DNA of 64,000 bases from FEN-1250 sp038237245 (GTDB lineage Bacteria; Gemmatimonadota; Gemmatimonadetes; Gemmatimonadales; Gemmatimonadaceae), in contig JBBRYY010000003.1 in the NCBI GenBank assembly GCA_038237245.1, positions 12,220 to 76,219 of the forward strand. Direction: 5' to 3'. A model generated the notes under the pieces. The model was not told the origin of the DNA. It ran no database searches and saw only the letters and a list, made by a program, of their open reading frames with translations. Position numbers and translations under genes: made by a program. Shown here piece by piece: positions 53,902 to 62,754 of this stretch; position 1 is the first letter of the stretch, and each line of letters begins with the position of its first letter.

Positions 53902-54862
53902 GAAGTTCCGCAGCTGGGATGACTCCGGGCTGCCCCCGACCGCGCTGGGCACCGTGCTCACCGTCGGCACCTTCGACGGCGTGCATCGCGGCCATCAGCG
54001 CGTCCTCGAATGCATCGCGACGCGGGGCGAGGAACAGGGGCTGAGCAGCGTGCTCGTCACCTTCGATCCGCATCCGCTCGAGATTGTGCGCAAGGAGGCG
54101 GCGCCCGCGCTGCTCACACTCGCCGACGAGAAGCTCGAGGTGATCGCCGAGAGCGGGATCAATTACGTGGCGATCGTCCCGTTCACGAAGACACTGCAGC
54201 GCTACGACGCGGCCGCCTTCGTCGACCAGATCCTTCGCCAGCGATTCCATGTGAAGCATCTCGTGATCGGCCACGACCACGGCTTCGGCCGCGGGCGCGC
54301 CGGCGACGTCGAGGTGCTACGCCGACTTGGAGAGACGCGTGGCTTTACCGTCGAGGTCGTGCCCGCCGTCGAGGGCGCGGACGGCGTCGCCATCTCATCG
54401 ACGACGATCCGCCAGGCGATTGCGGCGGGGGAGCTCGAGCGCGCGTCGCGGCTGCTCGGCCGCGCATACTCGGTCGCGGGCCGAGTACAGGGCGGGGATC
54501 GCCGGGGAACGCTCCTGGGCTTTCCCACCATCAATCTCGGCGCCCCCTCGCCGCGAAAGCTGCTGCCGCCGTCGGGAGTCTACGCGGTGCGCGCTCAGAC
54601 CCATCTCGGCCCCTTCGGCGGAATGATGAACCTCGGTCCGCGCCCGACGTTCGCCGACGAAACCGTCGCGATCGAGGTCCATCTGTTCGACGCCGAGGGC
54701 GATTTTTACGAGCGGGCGGTGCGGATCGACATTCTTTCCCGACTGCGCGACACCCGCAAGTTCGACGGTGCCGAGGCGCTCGTCGCGCAGCTCCGAGAGG
54801 ACGAGGCGCAGGCGCGCCGCGCGTTGACTCAACCGTTGTCCAGCCATAACGTTAAGAGCTGA
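53894..54862 (+). CDS. ribF: Bifunctional riboflavin kinase/FMN adenylyltransferase
   Basis: 322 residues. N-terminal FAD synthetase with the nucleotidyl-transfer motif GTFDGVHRGHQRVLE and ISSTTIRQAI, and C-terminal flavokinase with GDRRGTLLGFPTINL. It turns riboflavin into FMN and FAD. The truB-ribF adjacency is very common. A promoter for secDF appears to lie inside its 3' end (54824-54852). Confidence 0.96.
   Translation: MSRKFRSWDDSGLPPTALGTVLTVGTFDGVHRGHQRVLECIATRGEEQGLSSVLVTFDPHPLEIVRKEAAPALLTLADEKLEVIAESGINYVAIVPFTKTLQRYDAAAFVDQILRQRFHVKHLVIGHDHGFGRGRAGDVEVLRRLGETRGFTVEVVPAVEGADGVAISSTTIRQAIAAGELERASRLLGRAYSVAGRVQGGDRRGTLLGFPTINLGAPSPRKLLPPSGVYAVRAQTHLGPFGGMMNLGPRPTFADETVAIEVHLFDAEGDFYERAVRIDILSRLRDTRKFDGAEALVAQLREDEAQARRALTQPLSSHNVKS
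54824..54852 (+). promoter_or_regulatory. Sigma-70-type promoter for secD-secF inside ribF
   Basis: TTGACT (54824-54829), 17-base spacer, TAACGT (54847-54852). The predicted start near 54859 leaves a leader of about 35 bases before the secD ATG. Consensus-based. Confidence 0.5.
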
Positions 54863-54893
54863 GGAATATCCTTATTTTCGCCTTTACTGCCGC

Positions 54894-56549
54894 ATGAATA
54901 ACAATATTCGTAATCGTCTCCTCATCATCCTCGTGCTCGTCGCGGCGTCCATCTTCGTGCTGTGGCCGCGCACCGTCACCATTCGAGAGCGCGACGCGAA
55001 GACCGGGCAATTCCAGGAGCGGACGGAGAAGACCGTCCCGCTCAAGAGGGGACTCGATCTGCAGGGCGGGATGTATCTCGCCCTTGAGGTCGATGACTCG
55101 AAGGGCGTCGTCGCGAACAAGAAGGAGGCGATCGATCGCGCGCTCAAGGTCGTGCGCAATCGCATCGATGAGTTCGGCGTGTCGGAGCCCGTCGTTCAGA
55201 AGGTCGGCGACGACCGCATTGTGGTCGAGCTCCCGGGAATCGACGACCGCGCGCGCGCAGAGGCGCTCGTGCAGAGCTCCGCATTCCTCCAGTTCCAAAT
55301 CACCGACAAGACACAGGCGCTCGACAAGGCGCTCGCCAGGCTCGACGCCGTCGTGAAGCAGAGTGGCGGCGCTGTGCTCGCGTCGGCAGGTGACACGGCG
55401 AAAAAGGGTGCATCCCCGCTCAACCTCTTCTCGGCGGCGGACAGCGGAAAGGCGAAGAAGGACAGCGCGGGAAAGGACACGACGACGGTGACGGCGACGG
55501 GCGGACCGTTCTCGAAGCTCATCTCGCCGGGACAAATGCCGGGCGAGTATCTCGTCGCGAAGAACGACGTGCAGACGCTGCAGAGCTATCTCGACCGCAA
55601 GGAAGTGCAGGCGGCGCTCCCGCCGGGGAAGGCGCTGCACTGGGGAAGCGAAGATGTGAGCGCCGGGAACACGTCGTACGCGACGCTCTATCTCGTCGAC
55701 GCGCGGCCGATCATCACGGGCGAGTTCCTCACCGATGCGAAGCCGGGCAATGATCCCACCGAAGGACAGTTCGTGTCCTTCACACTGAACAACGAAGGCG
55801 GCCGCCGTTTCCGCGCCGAGACGGGAAAGCACATCGGCGACTACATGGCGATCGTGCTCGACGATCGCGTCATGGGACGTCCGCCGGTGATCCAGAGCGC
55901 GATCGGCACGCGCGGACAGATCACCATGCGCGGCGCCGAGTTGCAGAAGACGCAGGATCTCGCGCTCGTCCTCCGCGCGGGTGCGCTTCCGGTTCCGCTC
56001 AAGATCGTGGAGTCGAGCACGATCGGCTCCTCGCTCGGCGTCGATTCCATTCGCGATGGCGTCCATGCGGGCATCGCCGGCGTCACGCTCGTCGTGCTGA
56101 TCATGCTCTTGTACTATCGCTTCTCCGGAGTGCTCGCGGTCGTCTCCCTGCTGCTCTATCTGCTCTTCACGCTCGCGCTGTTGGCAGGGCTGCAGGCGAC
56201 CGTCACGCTACCGGGGCTCGCCGGACTCGTGCTCTCCATTGGTATCGCGCTCGATGCGAACGTCCTGATCTTCGAGCGAATACGAGAGGAGATGGTGCAT
56301 GGGAAAACCGTGCGCGCCTCCATCGACGAGGGCTTCAAGCACGCGATGAGCGCGATCATCGATTCGAACGTCTCCACTGTCCTCACCGCGCTCGTCCTCT
56401 TCGAGCTTGGCACGGGACCGGTGAAGGGATTCGCAGTTACGCTGATGGCGGGTATCGCGGCCTCGATGGTGAGCTCGATCTTCGTCGTTCGCACCTTCTT
56501 CCTCCTGTGGCTGAACCGCACGCGCGGCGCCCAGACGCTGAGCATCTGA
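54894..56549 (+). CDS. secD: Protein translocase subunit SecD
   Basis: 551 residues. One N-terminal membrane helix (RLLIILVLVAASIFVLW), the diagnostic DLQGGMYLALEV, a large periplasmic head, and five C-terminal helices starting near VVLIMLLYYRFSGVLAVVSL with the conserved GIALDANVLIFERIREE. With SecF it uses proton-motive force to pull exported proteins. An insertion rich in Lys, Ser and Asp at about 165-200 is longer than usual. secF begins on its TGA (TGATG). Confidence 0.96.
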   Translation: MNNNIRNRLLIILVLVAASIFVLWPRTVTIRERDAKTGQFQERTEKTVPLKRGLDLQGGMYLALEVDDSKGVVANKKEAIDRALKVVRNRIDEFGVSEPVVQKVGDDRIVVELPGIDDRARAEALVQSSAFLQFQITDKTQALDKALARLDAVVKQSGGAVLASAGDTAKKGASPLNLFSAADSGKAKKDSAGKDTTTVTATGGPFSKLISPGQMPGEYLVAKNDVQTLQSYLDRKEVQAALPPGKALHWGSEDVSAGNTSYATLYLVDARPIITGEFLTDAKPGNDPTEGQFVSFTLNNEGGRRFRAETGKHIGDYMAIVLDDRVMGRPPVIQSAIGTRGQITMRGAELQKTQDLALVLRAGALPVPLKIVESSTIGSSLGVDSIRDGVHAGIAGVTLVVLIMLLYYRFSGVLAVVSLLLYLLFTLALLAGLQATVTLPGLAGLVLSIGIALDANVLIFERIREEMVHGKTVRASIDEGFKHAMSAIIDSNVSTVLTALVLFELGTGPVKGFAVTLMAGIAASMVSSIFVVRTFFLLWLNRTRGAQTLSI

Positions 56550-57532
56550 TGCTGCGCATCCTGCACGACACCAAAATCGATTTCATTCGACTGTGGAAAG
56601 TCACCACGGTCGTCACGCTGCTCTTCATCCTGCCGGGCTTGCTCTGGATCGGCGTGAGCGGCTACAAGTACAGCATCGAGTTCACAGGCGGCACGCTCAT
56701 GCAGGTGCGCTTCACGAAGGCACCGAACATCGCTGACGTGCGCGCGACGCTCGACGAGGCGGGGATCAAGGGCGCCGAGATCACGCAGTTCGGAAGCGAT
56801 CTCGAATACCTCATTCGGGCGCAGGATCCGCGGGCCGTCGCGCAGCAGACGCGCGGGGCCGAGTCGATCGCGACACAGATCCAGGCCTCGCTCACGAAGA
56901 AGTTCGGCGCCGACGCATACTCGGTGCGGCGGACGGAAGCGGTCGGCCCGAAGGTGGGTGGCGAACTGCGGCAGAAGGCGATCTACGCCATCCTGGTTTC
57001 CTTTCTCGCGACGCTCGCCTATCTCGCCTGGCGGTTCGAGTGGCGGTTCGGCGTGGCCGCCGTCGTCGCGACGGCGCACGATATTCTCGCGACGCTGGCG
57101 TTCATCAAGTATGCGAACCTCGAGATCTCGCTGGTCGTCGTCGGCGGCATCCTGACGATGATCGGTTATTCCCTCAACGACACCATCATCATCTTCGATC
57201 GCGTTCGAGAGAACCTTCGAAAACGGCAGAAGGTCTCCCTCTATGACACGCTCAATCGCTCGGTGAACGAGACGCTGCCGCGCTCCGTGCTCACGCACGC
57301 GACGGTCTTCGCGACGTTGCTCGCGCTCGCGGTGCTCGGCGGGGAAGTGCTCCGTCCGTTCGCGCTCGTCATGCTGTTCGGCGTGGTGACGGGAACGTTC
57401 AGCTCGATCTACGTCGCGCCTCCGCTGCTGCTCTGGATCGAGACGAGGTGGCCGCGCTCGGCCGAAGAGAGCGGCGCGAGCGGACGCACGCGGAAGCCCG
57501 CGCCGCGCGGGCCCGTCGCGATGAGCCGGTAG
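56549..57532 (+). CDS. secF: Protein translocase subunit SecF
   Basis: 327 residues. Opening helix VVTLLFILPGLLWIGVSG, then YSIEFTGGTLMQVRF, a short periplasmic domain, and helices with the SecF signature GYSLNDTIIIFDRVREN and NETLPRSVLTHAT. Partner of SecD in the SecDF complex of the inner membrane. It starts on the secD stop and ends 27 bases before tatD. Confidence 0.96.
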   Translation: MLRILHDTKIDFIRLWKVTTVVTLLFILPGLLWIGVSGYKYSIEFTGGTLMQVRFTKAPNIADVRATLDEAGIKGAEITQFGSDLEYLIRAQDPRAVAQQTRGAESIATQIQASLTKKFGADAYSVRRTEAVGPKVGGELRQKAIYAILVSFLATLAYLAWRFEWRFGVAAVVATAHDILATLAFIKYANLEISLVVVGGILTMIGYSLNDTIIIFDRVRENLRKRQKVSLYDTLNRSVNETLPRSVLTHATVFATLLALAVLGGEVLRPFALVMLFGVVTGTFSSIYVAPPLLLWIETRWPRSAEESGASGRTRKPAPRGPVAMSR

Positions 57533-57559
57533 CGCGCGCGACGAGCATTGCCGGCGCCG

Positions 57560-58336
57560 ATGCGCTTCATCGATAGTCACTCGCATCTCGCGGACGCGAT
57601 CTTCGATGAGGATCGTGGCGCGGTGATCGAGAGGGCGGCGGCCGCGGGTGCGGCCGCCGTTGTGTGCATTGGGGCATCGCTCGCGGACGCGGCCCGCGCG
57701 CGGGATCTGGCAGCGCAGTATCCGCTGCTGCGCTGGACGGCCGGGATCCATCCGCAGGAGGCCGGTACCTTCAACGCCGCCACCGATCTTCCTGCACTCG
57801 AGGCGCTGCTCGATGCCGGCGCCGTCGCGATCGGCGAGTGCGGGCTGGACTTCCACTACGACGATGCGCCGAAGGACCGTCAGCACGAGGCCTTCGAGGC
57901 CCAGCTCGCGCTGGCGGCGGAGCGTTCGCTTCCTGTGATCGTGCACACGCGCGAGGCGGAGATGCACACCGGGATCATGATCGACCGTGCTGCGCGCGAC
58001 GGCGTCATCGGCGTCCTCCACTGCTACACGGGAAGCCTCGCTCTCGCTCAGCGCGCGCTCGGCTATGGATGGTACGTCTCGTTCAGCGGCATCATCACCT
58101 TCAAGAGCTGGACGGATCTCGAGCTGCTTCGGGCCATCCCGGACGACCGCGTGCTCGTCGAGAGCGATGCGCCCTACCTCGCCCCCGTTCCTCGCCGGGG
58201 CAAGCGCAACGAGCCCGCATGGGTCGCGCACACCATCGACCGCCTGGCCGATGTGCGGGGCATCGCGCCCGACCTGATGGCCAGTCGCTGCGCGGAGAAT
58301 ACCGAGCGCCTCTTCGGCTTCACCACGCACCCGTAG
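57560..58336 (+). CDS. TatD-family metal-dependent hydrolase/deoxyribonuclease
   Basis: 258 residues from ATG 57560 (TTG 57548 is possible but less likely). The TIM-barrel metal sites are all visible: DSHSHLAD, IGECGLDFHYDD, VHTREAE, LHCYTGS and ESDAPYLAPVPRRGKRNEP. TatD enzymes are 3'-5' exonucleases or D-aminoacyl-tRNA deacylase-like in some bacteria. It is the usual follower of housekeeping genes rather than of secDF, so cotranscription says little about function. Confidence 0.93.
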   Translation: MRFIDSHSHLADAIFDEDRGAVIERAAAAGAAAVVCIGASLADAARARDLAAQYPLLRWTAGIHPQEAGTFNAATDLPALEALLDAGAVAIGECGLDFHYDDAPKDRQHEAFEAQLALAAERSLPVIVHTREAEMHTGIMIDRAARDGVIGVLHCYTGSLALAQRALGYGWYVSFSGIITFKSWTDLELLRAIPDDRVLVESDAPYLAPVPRRGKRNEPAWVAHTIDRLADVRGIAPDLMASRCAENTERLFGFTTHP

Positions 58337-58356
58337 CGCACGTAGCTCCGTTATCT

Positions 58357-58389
58357 TGGGAGAGCTATCATCCCAGGTGAGTTCTCCCA
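58357..58389 (+). promoter_or_regulatory. Alternative hairpins in the fhs leader
   Basis: TGGGAGA (58357-58363) can pair with TCTCCCA (58383-58389), seven base pairs. Its first five bases can instead pair with TCCCA (58371-58375), so the two stems exclude each other. They sit 19 bases before the fhs GTG and just before its GGAGG. No U-run follows. A role in translational control is possible but unproven. Confidence 0.35.
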
Positions 58390-58408
58390 TTTCGCTTCGG
58401 AGGCGAGT

Positions 58409-60085
58409 GTGGCCACAGTTCCGTCCGACATCGAGATCGCTCAGAACGCGAAGCTCCGTCCGATCGTGGATGTCGCCGCGGATCTCGGGCTGAAGGCGGA
58501 CGAGATCGATCTCTACGGCAAGTACAAGGCGAAGATCGATCTCGAAGTCTCGCAACGTCCCGCGAAAGGGCGGCTCGTGCTCGTCACCGGGGTGAACCCG
58601 ACGGCCGCCGGCGAGGGAAAGAGCACGACACTCGTCGGTCTCACGCAGGCGATGCGCCGCCTCGGCAAGAATGCGGTGCTCTGCATGCGCGAGCCGAGCA
58701 TGGGTCCGGTGTTCGGTGTGAAGGGTGGCGCCGCGGGCGGTGGTTACGCGCAGGTCGTGCCGATGGAGGACATCAACCTCCACTTCACCGGCGATTTTCA
58801 CGCGATTGCCTCCGCGCACAACCTGCTGTCGGCGCTGCTCGACAACCATCTCACGCAGGGGAACACGCTCAACGTCGATCCGCGCCGAATCACCTGGCCG
58901 CGCACCATCGACATGAACGATCGCGCGCTCCGTGATGCCGTCATCGGCCTCGGTGGCGTCGCGAACGGCGTCGTGCGCGAGGAGCGGTGGGTGATCGTCC
59001 CCGCGAGTGAAGTGATGGCGATCGTCGCGCTCGCATCGAGCCGCGAGGATCTCGAGGCTCGGCTCGCGCGCATCGTCGTGGGCGCGACGGCCGGCGCGAA
59101 GCGCGATCCCATTCGCGCGAGCGATCTCAAGGCCGTCGGCGCGATGAGCCTGCTGCTCAAGGACGCGATCCGGCCGAATCTCGTGCAGACGCTCGAGGGC
59201 GGTCCTGCGATCGTGCACGCTGGGCCGTTCGGCAACATCGCCCACGGCTGCAACAGCGTCATCGCGACGAAGACCGGACTCGCGCTCGCCGACATCGTGC
59301 TCACTGAAGCCGGCTTCGGCTCCGATCTCGGCGCCGAGAAGTTCTTCGACATCAAGTGCCGTTCGGCCGGCCTCAAACCGGAGGTCGCCGTGGTTGTCGC
59401 GACGGTGCGCGCGCTCAAGCTCAATGGCGGCGCGAACAAGAAGAATCTCGCCACGGAAGATCTCGGCGCGCTCGAGAAGGGACTTCCGAATCTCTCGCTG
59501 CACATCGAAAACGTCGCGCAGTTCGGCGTGCCGGTGATCGTCGCGATCAACCGGTTTCTCACCGACAGCGATGCCGAGCTCGCGATGGTTGCGGATTTTG
59601 CACGCAAGCACAAGGTTCGTGTCGCGCTGAACGAGGTGTGGGAAAAGGGTGGCGAGGGGGGAGAGGAGCTCGCGCGCGAGGTGTTGGATGCGCTCGAGAA
59701 GGACAAGTCGGCGTTCCATCCGCTGTACGATGTGAAGCAGCCGATCAAGGCGAAGATCGACATCATCGTCCGCAAGGTGTACGGCGGCGATGGCGCGGAC
59801 TACTCCGTGAAGGCGGATCGTGCGATCGAGTACCTCGAGTCCATCGGCCTCGGCGAGACGCCGGTGTGCATGGCGAAGACGCAGTACTCCGTCACCGACG
59901 ACGCCACGATCATGGGGCGCCCAAGAGGCTTCCGCATCAACGTCAACGAGGTCTATCCCGTCGCGGGCGCGGGCTTCGTCGTGGCGCAGGCGGGTGACAT
60001 CATGACGATGCCTGGGCTGCCGAAGGAGCCGTCGGCCGAGAAAATGAGTATCACGAAGGACGGCACGATCACAGGGCTCTTTTAG
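58409..60085 (+). CDS. fhs: Formate--tetrahydrofolate ligase
   Basis: 558 residues, the normal length, from GTG with GGAGG a few bases upstream. The P-loop is VNPTAAGEGKSTTLVGL, with MREPSMGPVFGVKGGAAGGG and FTGDFHAI, all typical of Fhs. It makes 10-formyl-THF from formate, ATP and THF, feeding purine and fMet-tRNA synthesis. No Wood-Ljungdahl genes are nearby, so a housekeeping one-carbon role is the simplest reading. ridA follows after 48 bases. Confidence 0.97.
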   Translation: MATVPSDIEIAQNAKLRPIVDVAADLGLKADEIDLYGKYKAKIDLEVSQRPAKGRLVLVTGVNPTAAGEGKSTTLVGLTQAMRRLGKNAVLCMREPSMGPVFGVKGGAAGGGYAQVVPMEDINLHFTGDFHAIASAHNLLSALLDNHLTQGNTLNVDPRRITWPRTIDMNDRALRDAVIGLGGVANGVVREERWVIVPASEVMAIVALASSREDLEARLARIVVGATAGAKRDPIRASDLKAVGAMSLLLKDAIRPNLVQTLEGGPAIVHAGPFGNIAHGCNSVIATKTGLALADIVLTEAGFGSDLGAEKFFDIKCRSAGLKPEVAVVVATVRALKLNGGANKKNLATEDLGALEKGLPNLSLHIENVAQFGVPVIVAINRFLTDSDAELAMVADFARKHKVRVALNEVWEKGGEGGEELAREVLDALEKDKSAFHPLYDVKQPIKAKIDIIVRKVYGGDGADYSVKADRAIEYLESIGLGETPVCMAKTQYSVTDDATIMGRPRGFRINVNEVYPVAGAGFVVAQAGDIMTMPGLPKEPSAEKMSITKDGTITGLF

Positions 60086-60133
60086 CCCGTCGTCCCGCCG
60101 CTACCGCGTTGTCTACTACTGCAAGGGGGATGT

Positions 60134-60520
60134 GTGGCGCACCAGCGTATCGAGACTGAGACTGCACCTGCCGCGATCGGCCCGTATTCCCAGGGGATCG
60201 TTGCCGGCGGCTTTCTCTTCACTGCGGGCCAGATCGCGCTCGATCCAAAGTCGGGCAAGATCGTCGACGGTGGAATCGTCGAACAGACTACTCGTGTGCT
60301 CGAGAATCTCCGCGAGGTCCTCGCCAAGGCGGGTGCGACGTGGACCGATGTCGTGCGCAGCACGGTCTATCTCCTCGATCTCGCCGACTTCCCGACGGTG
60401 AACGAGATCTACGGCAAGCACTTCGGTAGTGCGCGCCCCGCGCGCTCGACGGTGCAGGTGGCGGCGCTCCCGCGCGGTGGACTGATCGAGATCGATCTGA
60501 TCGCGCAGATCCACGCGTGA
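60134..60520 (+). CDS. ridA: RidA-family enamine/imine deaminase
   Basis: 128 residues with the RidA signatures IGPYSQGIVAGGFLFTAGQI, the catalytic Arg in ARPARSTVQVAALPRGG and the C-terminal LIEIDLIAQI. It hydrolyses reactive 2-aminoacrylate and other enamines formed by PLP enzymes. AGGGGG (60123-60128) serves as ribosome-binding site before GTG 60134. Confidence 0.95.
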   Translation: MAHQRIETETAPAAIGPYSQGIVAGGFLFTAGQIALDPKSGKIVDGGIVEQTTRVLENLREVLAKAGATWTDVVRSTVYLLDLADFPTVNEIYGKHFGSARPARSTVQVAALPRGGLIEIDLIAQIHA

Positions 60521-60545
60521 TGGTGAGAGTACACCGGGGCGCGCG

Positions 60546-61157
60546 GTGGTGACTGGCGTGGCGAGGGCGTTGGCATTCGTGTGCGTGCTGTTGCTGCTCG
60601 CGGTTGGCGTAGCGGCGCACGCGCAGGTCGCCGACAGCGCGCGCGTCGGCATTGCTCCACAGCGCGACAGCACGCGTGACATTCCGGTGCAGCTGCGCGC
60701 GCGGACAGCGGCGGATTCGCTCAGCGACCGCCGCGACTCGGTACTCGACGCCGGTCCTCCGATTCGTCCGAAAACCGCGCTCCTTCGCTCGCTCCTGATT
60801 CCCGGCTGGGGGCAGGCGTCACTCGACCGCGGCACCGCGGGCGCGACGTACTTCGCGCTCGAGGCGGGCTCCATCGCAATGCTGATCTTCGCGAAGCACG
60901 AGCTGGCTACCGCGCGTCGCGCGGCGGCCGACAGCACCTTCCTCAATGATTCCACCTTTGGCCCACCGCCAGAGCTCTCGGGCCGTGTGCGCGTGCGCAG
61001 GCTGCAAGTCGAGGACTGGGCCGCGCTGATCTTCTTCACCCACCTCTTCTCCGCCGCCGACGCGTTCGTGTCGGCGCACCTGTGGGACGTGCGCGTGCAG
61101 GTGCACGGCGGGCAGGAAGACCGGTCCGCGACGGTGTCTGCGTCGATTCCATTTTGA
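60546..61157 (+). CDS. Exported DUF5683-like protein
   Basis: 203 residues from GTG. A signal peptide (residues ~1-26, ending VAAHA) is followed by an Arg/Asp-rich linker. The KTALLRSLLIPGWGQASLDRG stretch fits the DUF5683 motif (RSxxxPGxGQ) and lies before a membrane helix (YFALEAGSIAMLIFAK) and a second hydrophobic segment (WAALIFFTHLFSAADAFVSA). The C-terminus is beta-like and ends in Phe, as in outer-membrane proteins. Function unknown. murI begins on its stop (TTGA). Confidence 0.7.
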   Translation: MVTGVARALAFVCVLLLLAVGVAAHAQVADSARVGIAPQRDSTRDIPVQLRARTAADSLSDRRDSVLDAGPPIRPKTALLRSLLIPGWGQASLDRGTAGATYFALEAGSIAMLIFAKHELATARRAAADSTFLNDSTFGPPPELSGRVRVRRLQVEDWAALIFFTHLFSAADAFVSAHLWDVRVQVHGGQEDRSATVSASIPF

Positions 61158-61963
61158 GCGACAGCAGCGCACCAGTCGGCGTCTTCGATTCGGGGATCGG
61201 CGGTCTCACCGTGGTGCGCGAGATCGAGCGGCAGCTGCCGCACGAGCGCATCATTTACTTCGGCGATACGGCTCGCGTGCCGTACGGTCCGAAGAGCCCG
61301 GAAACCGTGCAGCGTTACAGCCGCGAGATTGCCGACTGGCTGGTCGGCGAGGGAGTGAAGGCCATCGTCGTCGCGTGCAACACCGCGACGGCGCACGCGC
61401 TGCCGATGCTGCGCGAGTACGTCACGCTGCCGGTGATCGGGGTGGTCGAGCCCGGCGCGCGCGCCGCGATGCGCACCACGCGCTCCGGCGTCGTGGGCGT
61501 CATCGGAACGGCGGGGACCATCGCCTCCGGCGCGTACGAGCGCGCGATTCACGCGATCGAGCCCGCTGCGCGCGTCGTAGCGCGCGCGTGCCCGCTCTTC
61601 GTCCCGCTGGTCGAGGAGGGATGGACCGACCGCGAGGCGACGCGGCTCATCGCGCGCGAATATCTCGAGCCCCTCGCCGAAGCACAGGTGGACACGATTG
61701 TTCTCGGATGCACGCACTATCCGCTGCTCGCGCCGCTGCTCGCGGAGCTCACGCAGTCCGGTGTGCTGCTCATCGACAGCGCAGCGGAGACCGCCGCCGA
61801 GACGCGCCGGACGCTGATCGAGCATGACCTCGTTGCGCCGCACCGTGCGGAAACGCCGGTGCATCGCTTCGTCGCCTCCGACGATCCCGACCGGTTCCTA
61901 CGCGTCGGCCAGCGCTTCCTCGGCTCGACGATCGATCGTGTCGAGAAGGTCACCCTCGGATGA
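61154..61963 (+). CDS. murI: Glutamate racemase
   Basis: 269 residues from TTG 61154. The two catalytic Cys residues appear in VACNTATAHALP and LGCTHYPLLAPL, and the N-terminus GVFDSGIGGLTVVREIE is the family signature. It converts L- to D-glutamate for peptidoglycan. It is coupled to the upstream exported-protein gene (TTGA). Its last 66 bases overlap the convergent lpxH gene. Confidence 0.96.
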   Translation: MSDSSAPVGVFDSGIGGLTVVREIERQLPHERIIYFGDTARVPYGPKSPETVQRYSREIADWLVGEGVKAIVVACNTATAHALPMLREYVTLPVIGVVEPGARAAMRTTRSGVVGVIGTAGTIASGAYERAIHAIEPAARVVARACPLFVPLVEEGWTDREATRLIAREYLEPLAEAQVDTIVLGCTHYPLLAPLLAELTQSGVLLIDSAAETAAETRRTLIEHDLVAPHRAETPVHRFVASDDPDRFLRVGQRFLGSTIDRVEKVTLG

Positions 61964-62683
61964 GCCGGTCCACGCGCGCAGCTCGATACGCTCCGGTCGA
62001 ATCGCGAGATAGGTGTGGCGATTCACCCACGCGCCCGGATTCGCGTACACGCCGCCGGTCGGCACGCGCTCGAGCGTCGTGACGTGCGAGTGACCGAAGG
62101 CGACGAGCTCCGTCTCGCGATGCGCCGCGAGATAGTCGTGCGCCACGGCGCGCAGCCCGCTCCCGCCATCCGAGGCACCGTGCGACCGACTGCGATTCGA
62201 CGTGCCACTCGCCAGACGAGTGGCGAGATCGGGGTGCAGTGCGCCGAAGGCGCGAATCGCGAATGGATTTCGCATGATGCGCTTGAACCCGCGATAGCTG
62301 CGGTCCTCGCGCACTCGCCGTCCGTCGCCGTGCGCGACGTGCGCGCGCCAGCCGCCGAGTTCCCCATTCCACTCGCCGTGCACGAGCTCGGCGCCGATCT
62401 CGCGCGTGAGTACGTCGCCTCCCCATGCATCGTGGTTCCCGGCGACGATCATCACGGGCGTCCCGGCGTCCGCGAGCGCGGCGAGCGCACCGAGCACGCG
62501 CACGTGCCCGCGCGGAATCACGGTGCGCCACTCGTACCAGAAGTCGAAGAGATCGCCATTGATCACGACCGATCCGGCGTGCTGTCGCGCGAAGTCGAAG
62601 AAGGCGGCCACCGCTCGCTCGTGTCCGGACGGCGCGGCGCCGAGGTGCGCATCGGACATGAGGAAGCACGGCGCGGGCAGCAT
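61898..62683 (-). CDS. lpxH: UDP-2,3-diacylglucosamine diphosphatase (LpxH-like metallophosphoesterase)
   Basis: 261 residues from ATG 62683 (a GTG at 62689 would add two). Calcineurin-like metal ligands are complete: SDAHLG, NGDLFDFWYEW, AGNHDAWGG, HGDG and FGHSHV, and the FDFWYE segment is typical of LpxH-type enzymes. In lipid A synthesis LpxH cleaves UDP-2,3-diacyl-GlcN to lipid X and UMP; relatives act on similar substrates, so the exact role is likely but not proven. Its 3' end overlaps murI. Confidence 0.85.
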   Translation of the reverse strand: MLPAPCFLMSDAHLGAAPSGHERAVAAFFDFARQHAGSVVINGDLFDFWYEWRTVIPRGHVRVLGALAALADAGTPVMIVAGNHDAWGGDVLTREIGAELVHGEWNGELGGWRAHVAHGDGRRVREDRSYRGFKRIMRNPFAIRAFGALHPDLATRLASGTSNRSRSHGASDGGSGLRAVAHDYLAAHRETELVAFGHSHVTTLERVPTGGVYANPGAWVNRHTYLAIRPERIELRAWTGSSEGDLLDTIDRRAEEALADA

Positions 62684-62733
62684 GCGCACATTCTAAACGT
62701 CGGCGGCGCGCATTACAAACGTCGCGGCGTGCA

Positions 62734-62749
62734 CTGCACGAACGTGCAG
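62734..62749 (+). repeat. Perfect palindrome upstream of the thioesterase start
   Basis: CTGCACG-AA-CGTGCAG is a perfect seven-base inverted repeat ending five bases before the ATG at 62755. The 71-base divergent gap also holds two near-copies of AAACGTCGGCGGCG (starting near 62696 and 62717). The palindrome could be a repressor site or an mRNA hairpin covering the start; no regulator is recognised. Confidence 0.4.
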
Positions 62750-62754
62750 CGATC

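Noticed and set aside
58337..58408. Known tetrahydrofolate riboswitch upstream of fhs
   Set aside because: The leader is only ~72 bases and I could not fit the conserved core of either known THF riboswitch class; only simple alternative stems remain.
56156..59719. 1187-codon minus-strand open frame opposite secD, secF, tatD and fhs
   Set aside because: Spans four well-supported plus-strand genes; composition is a mirror of their codons and no motif is seen.
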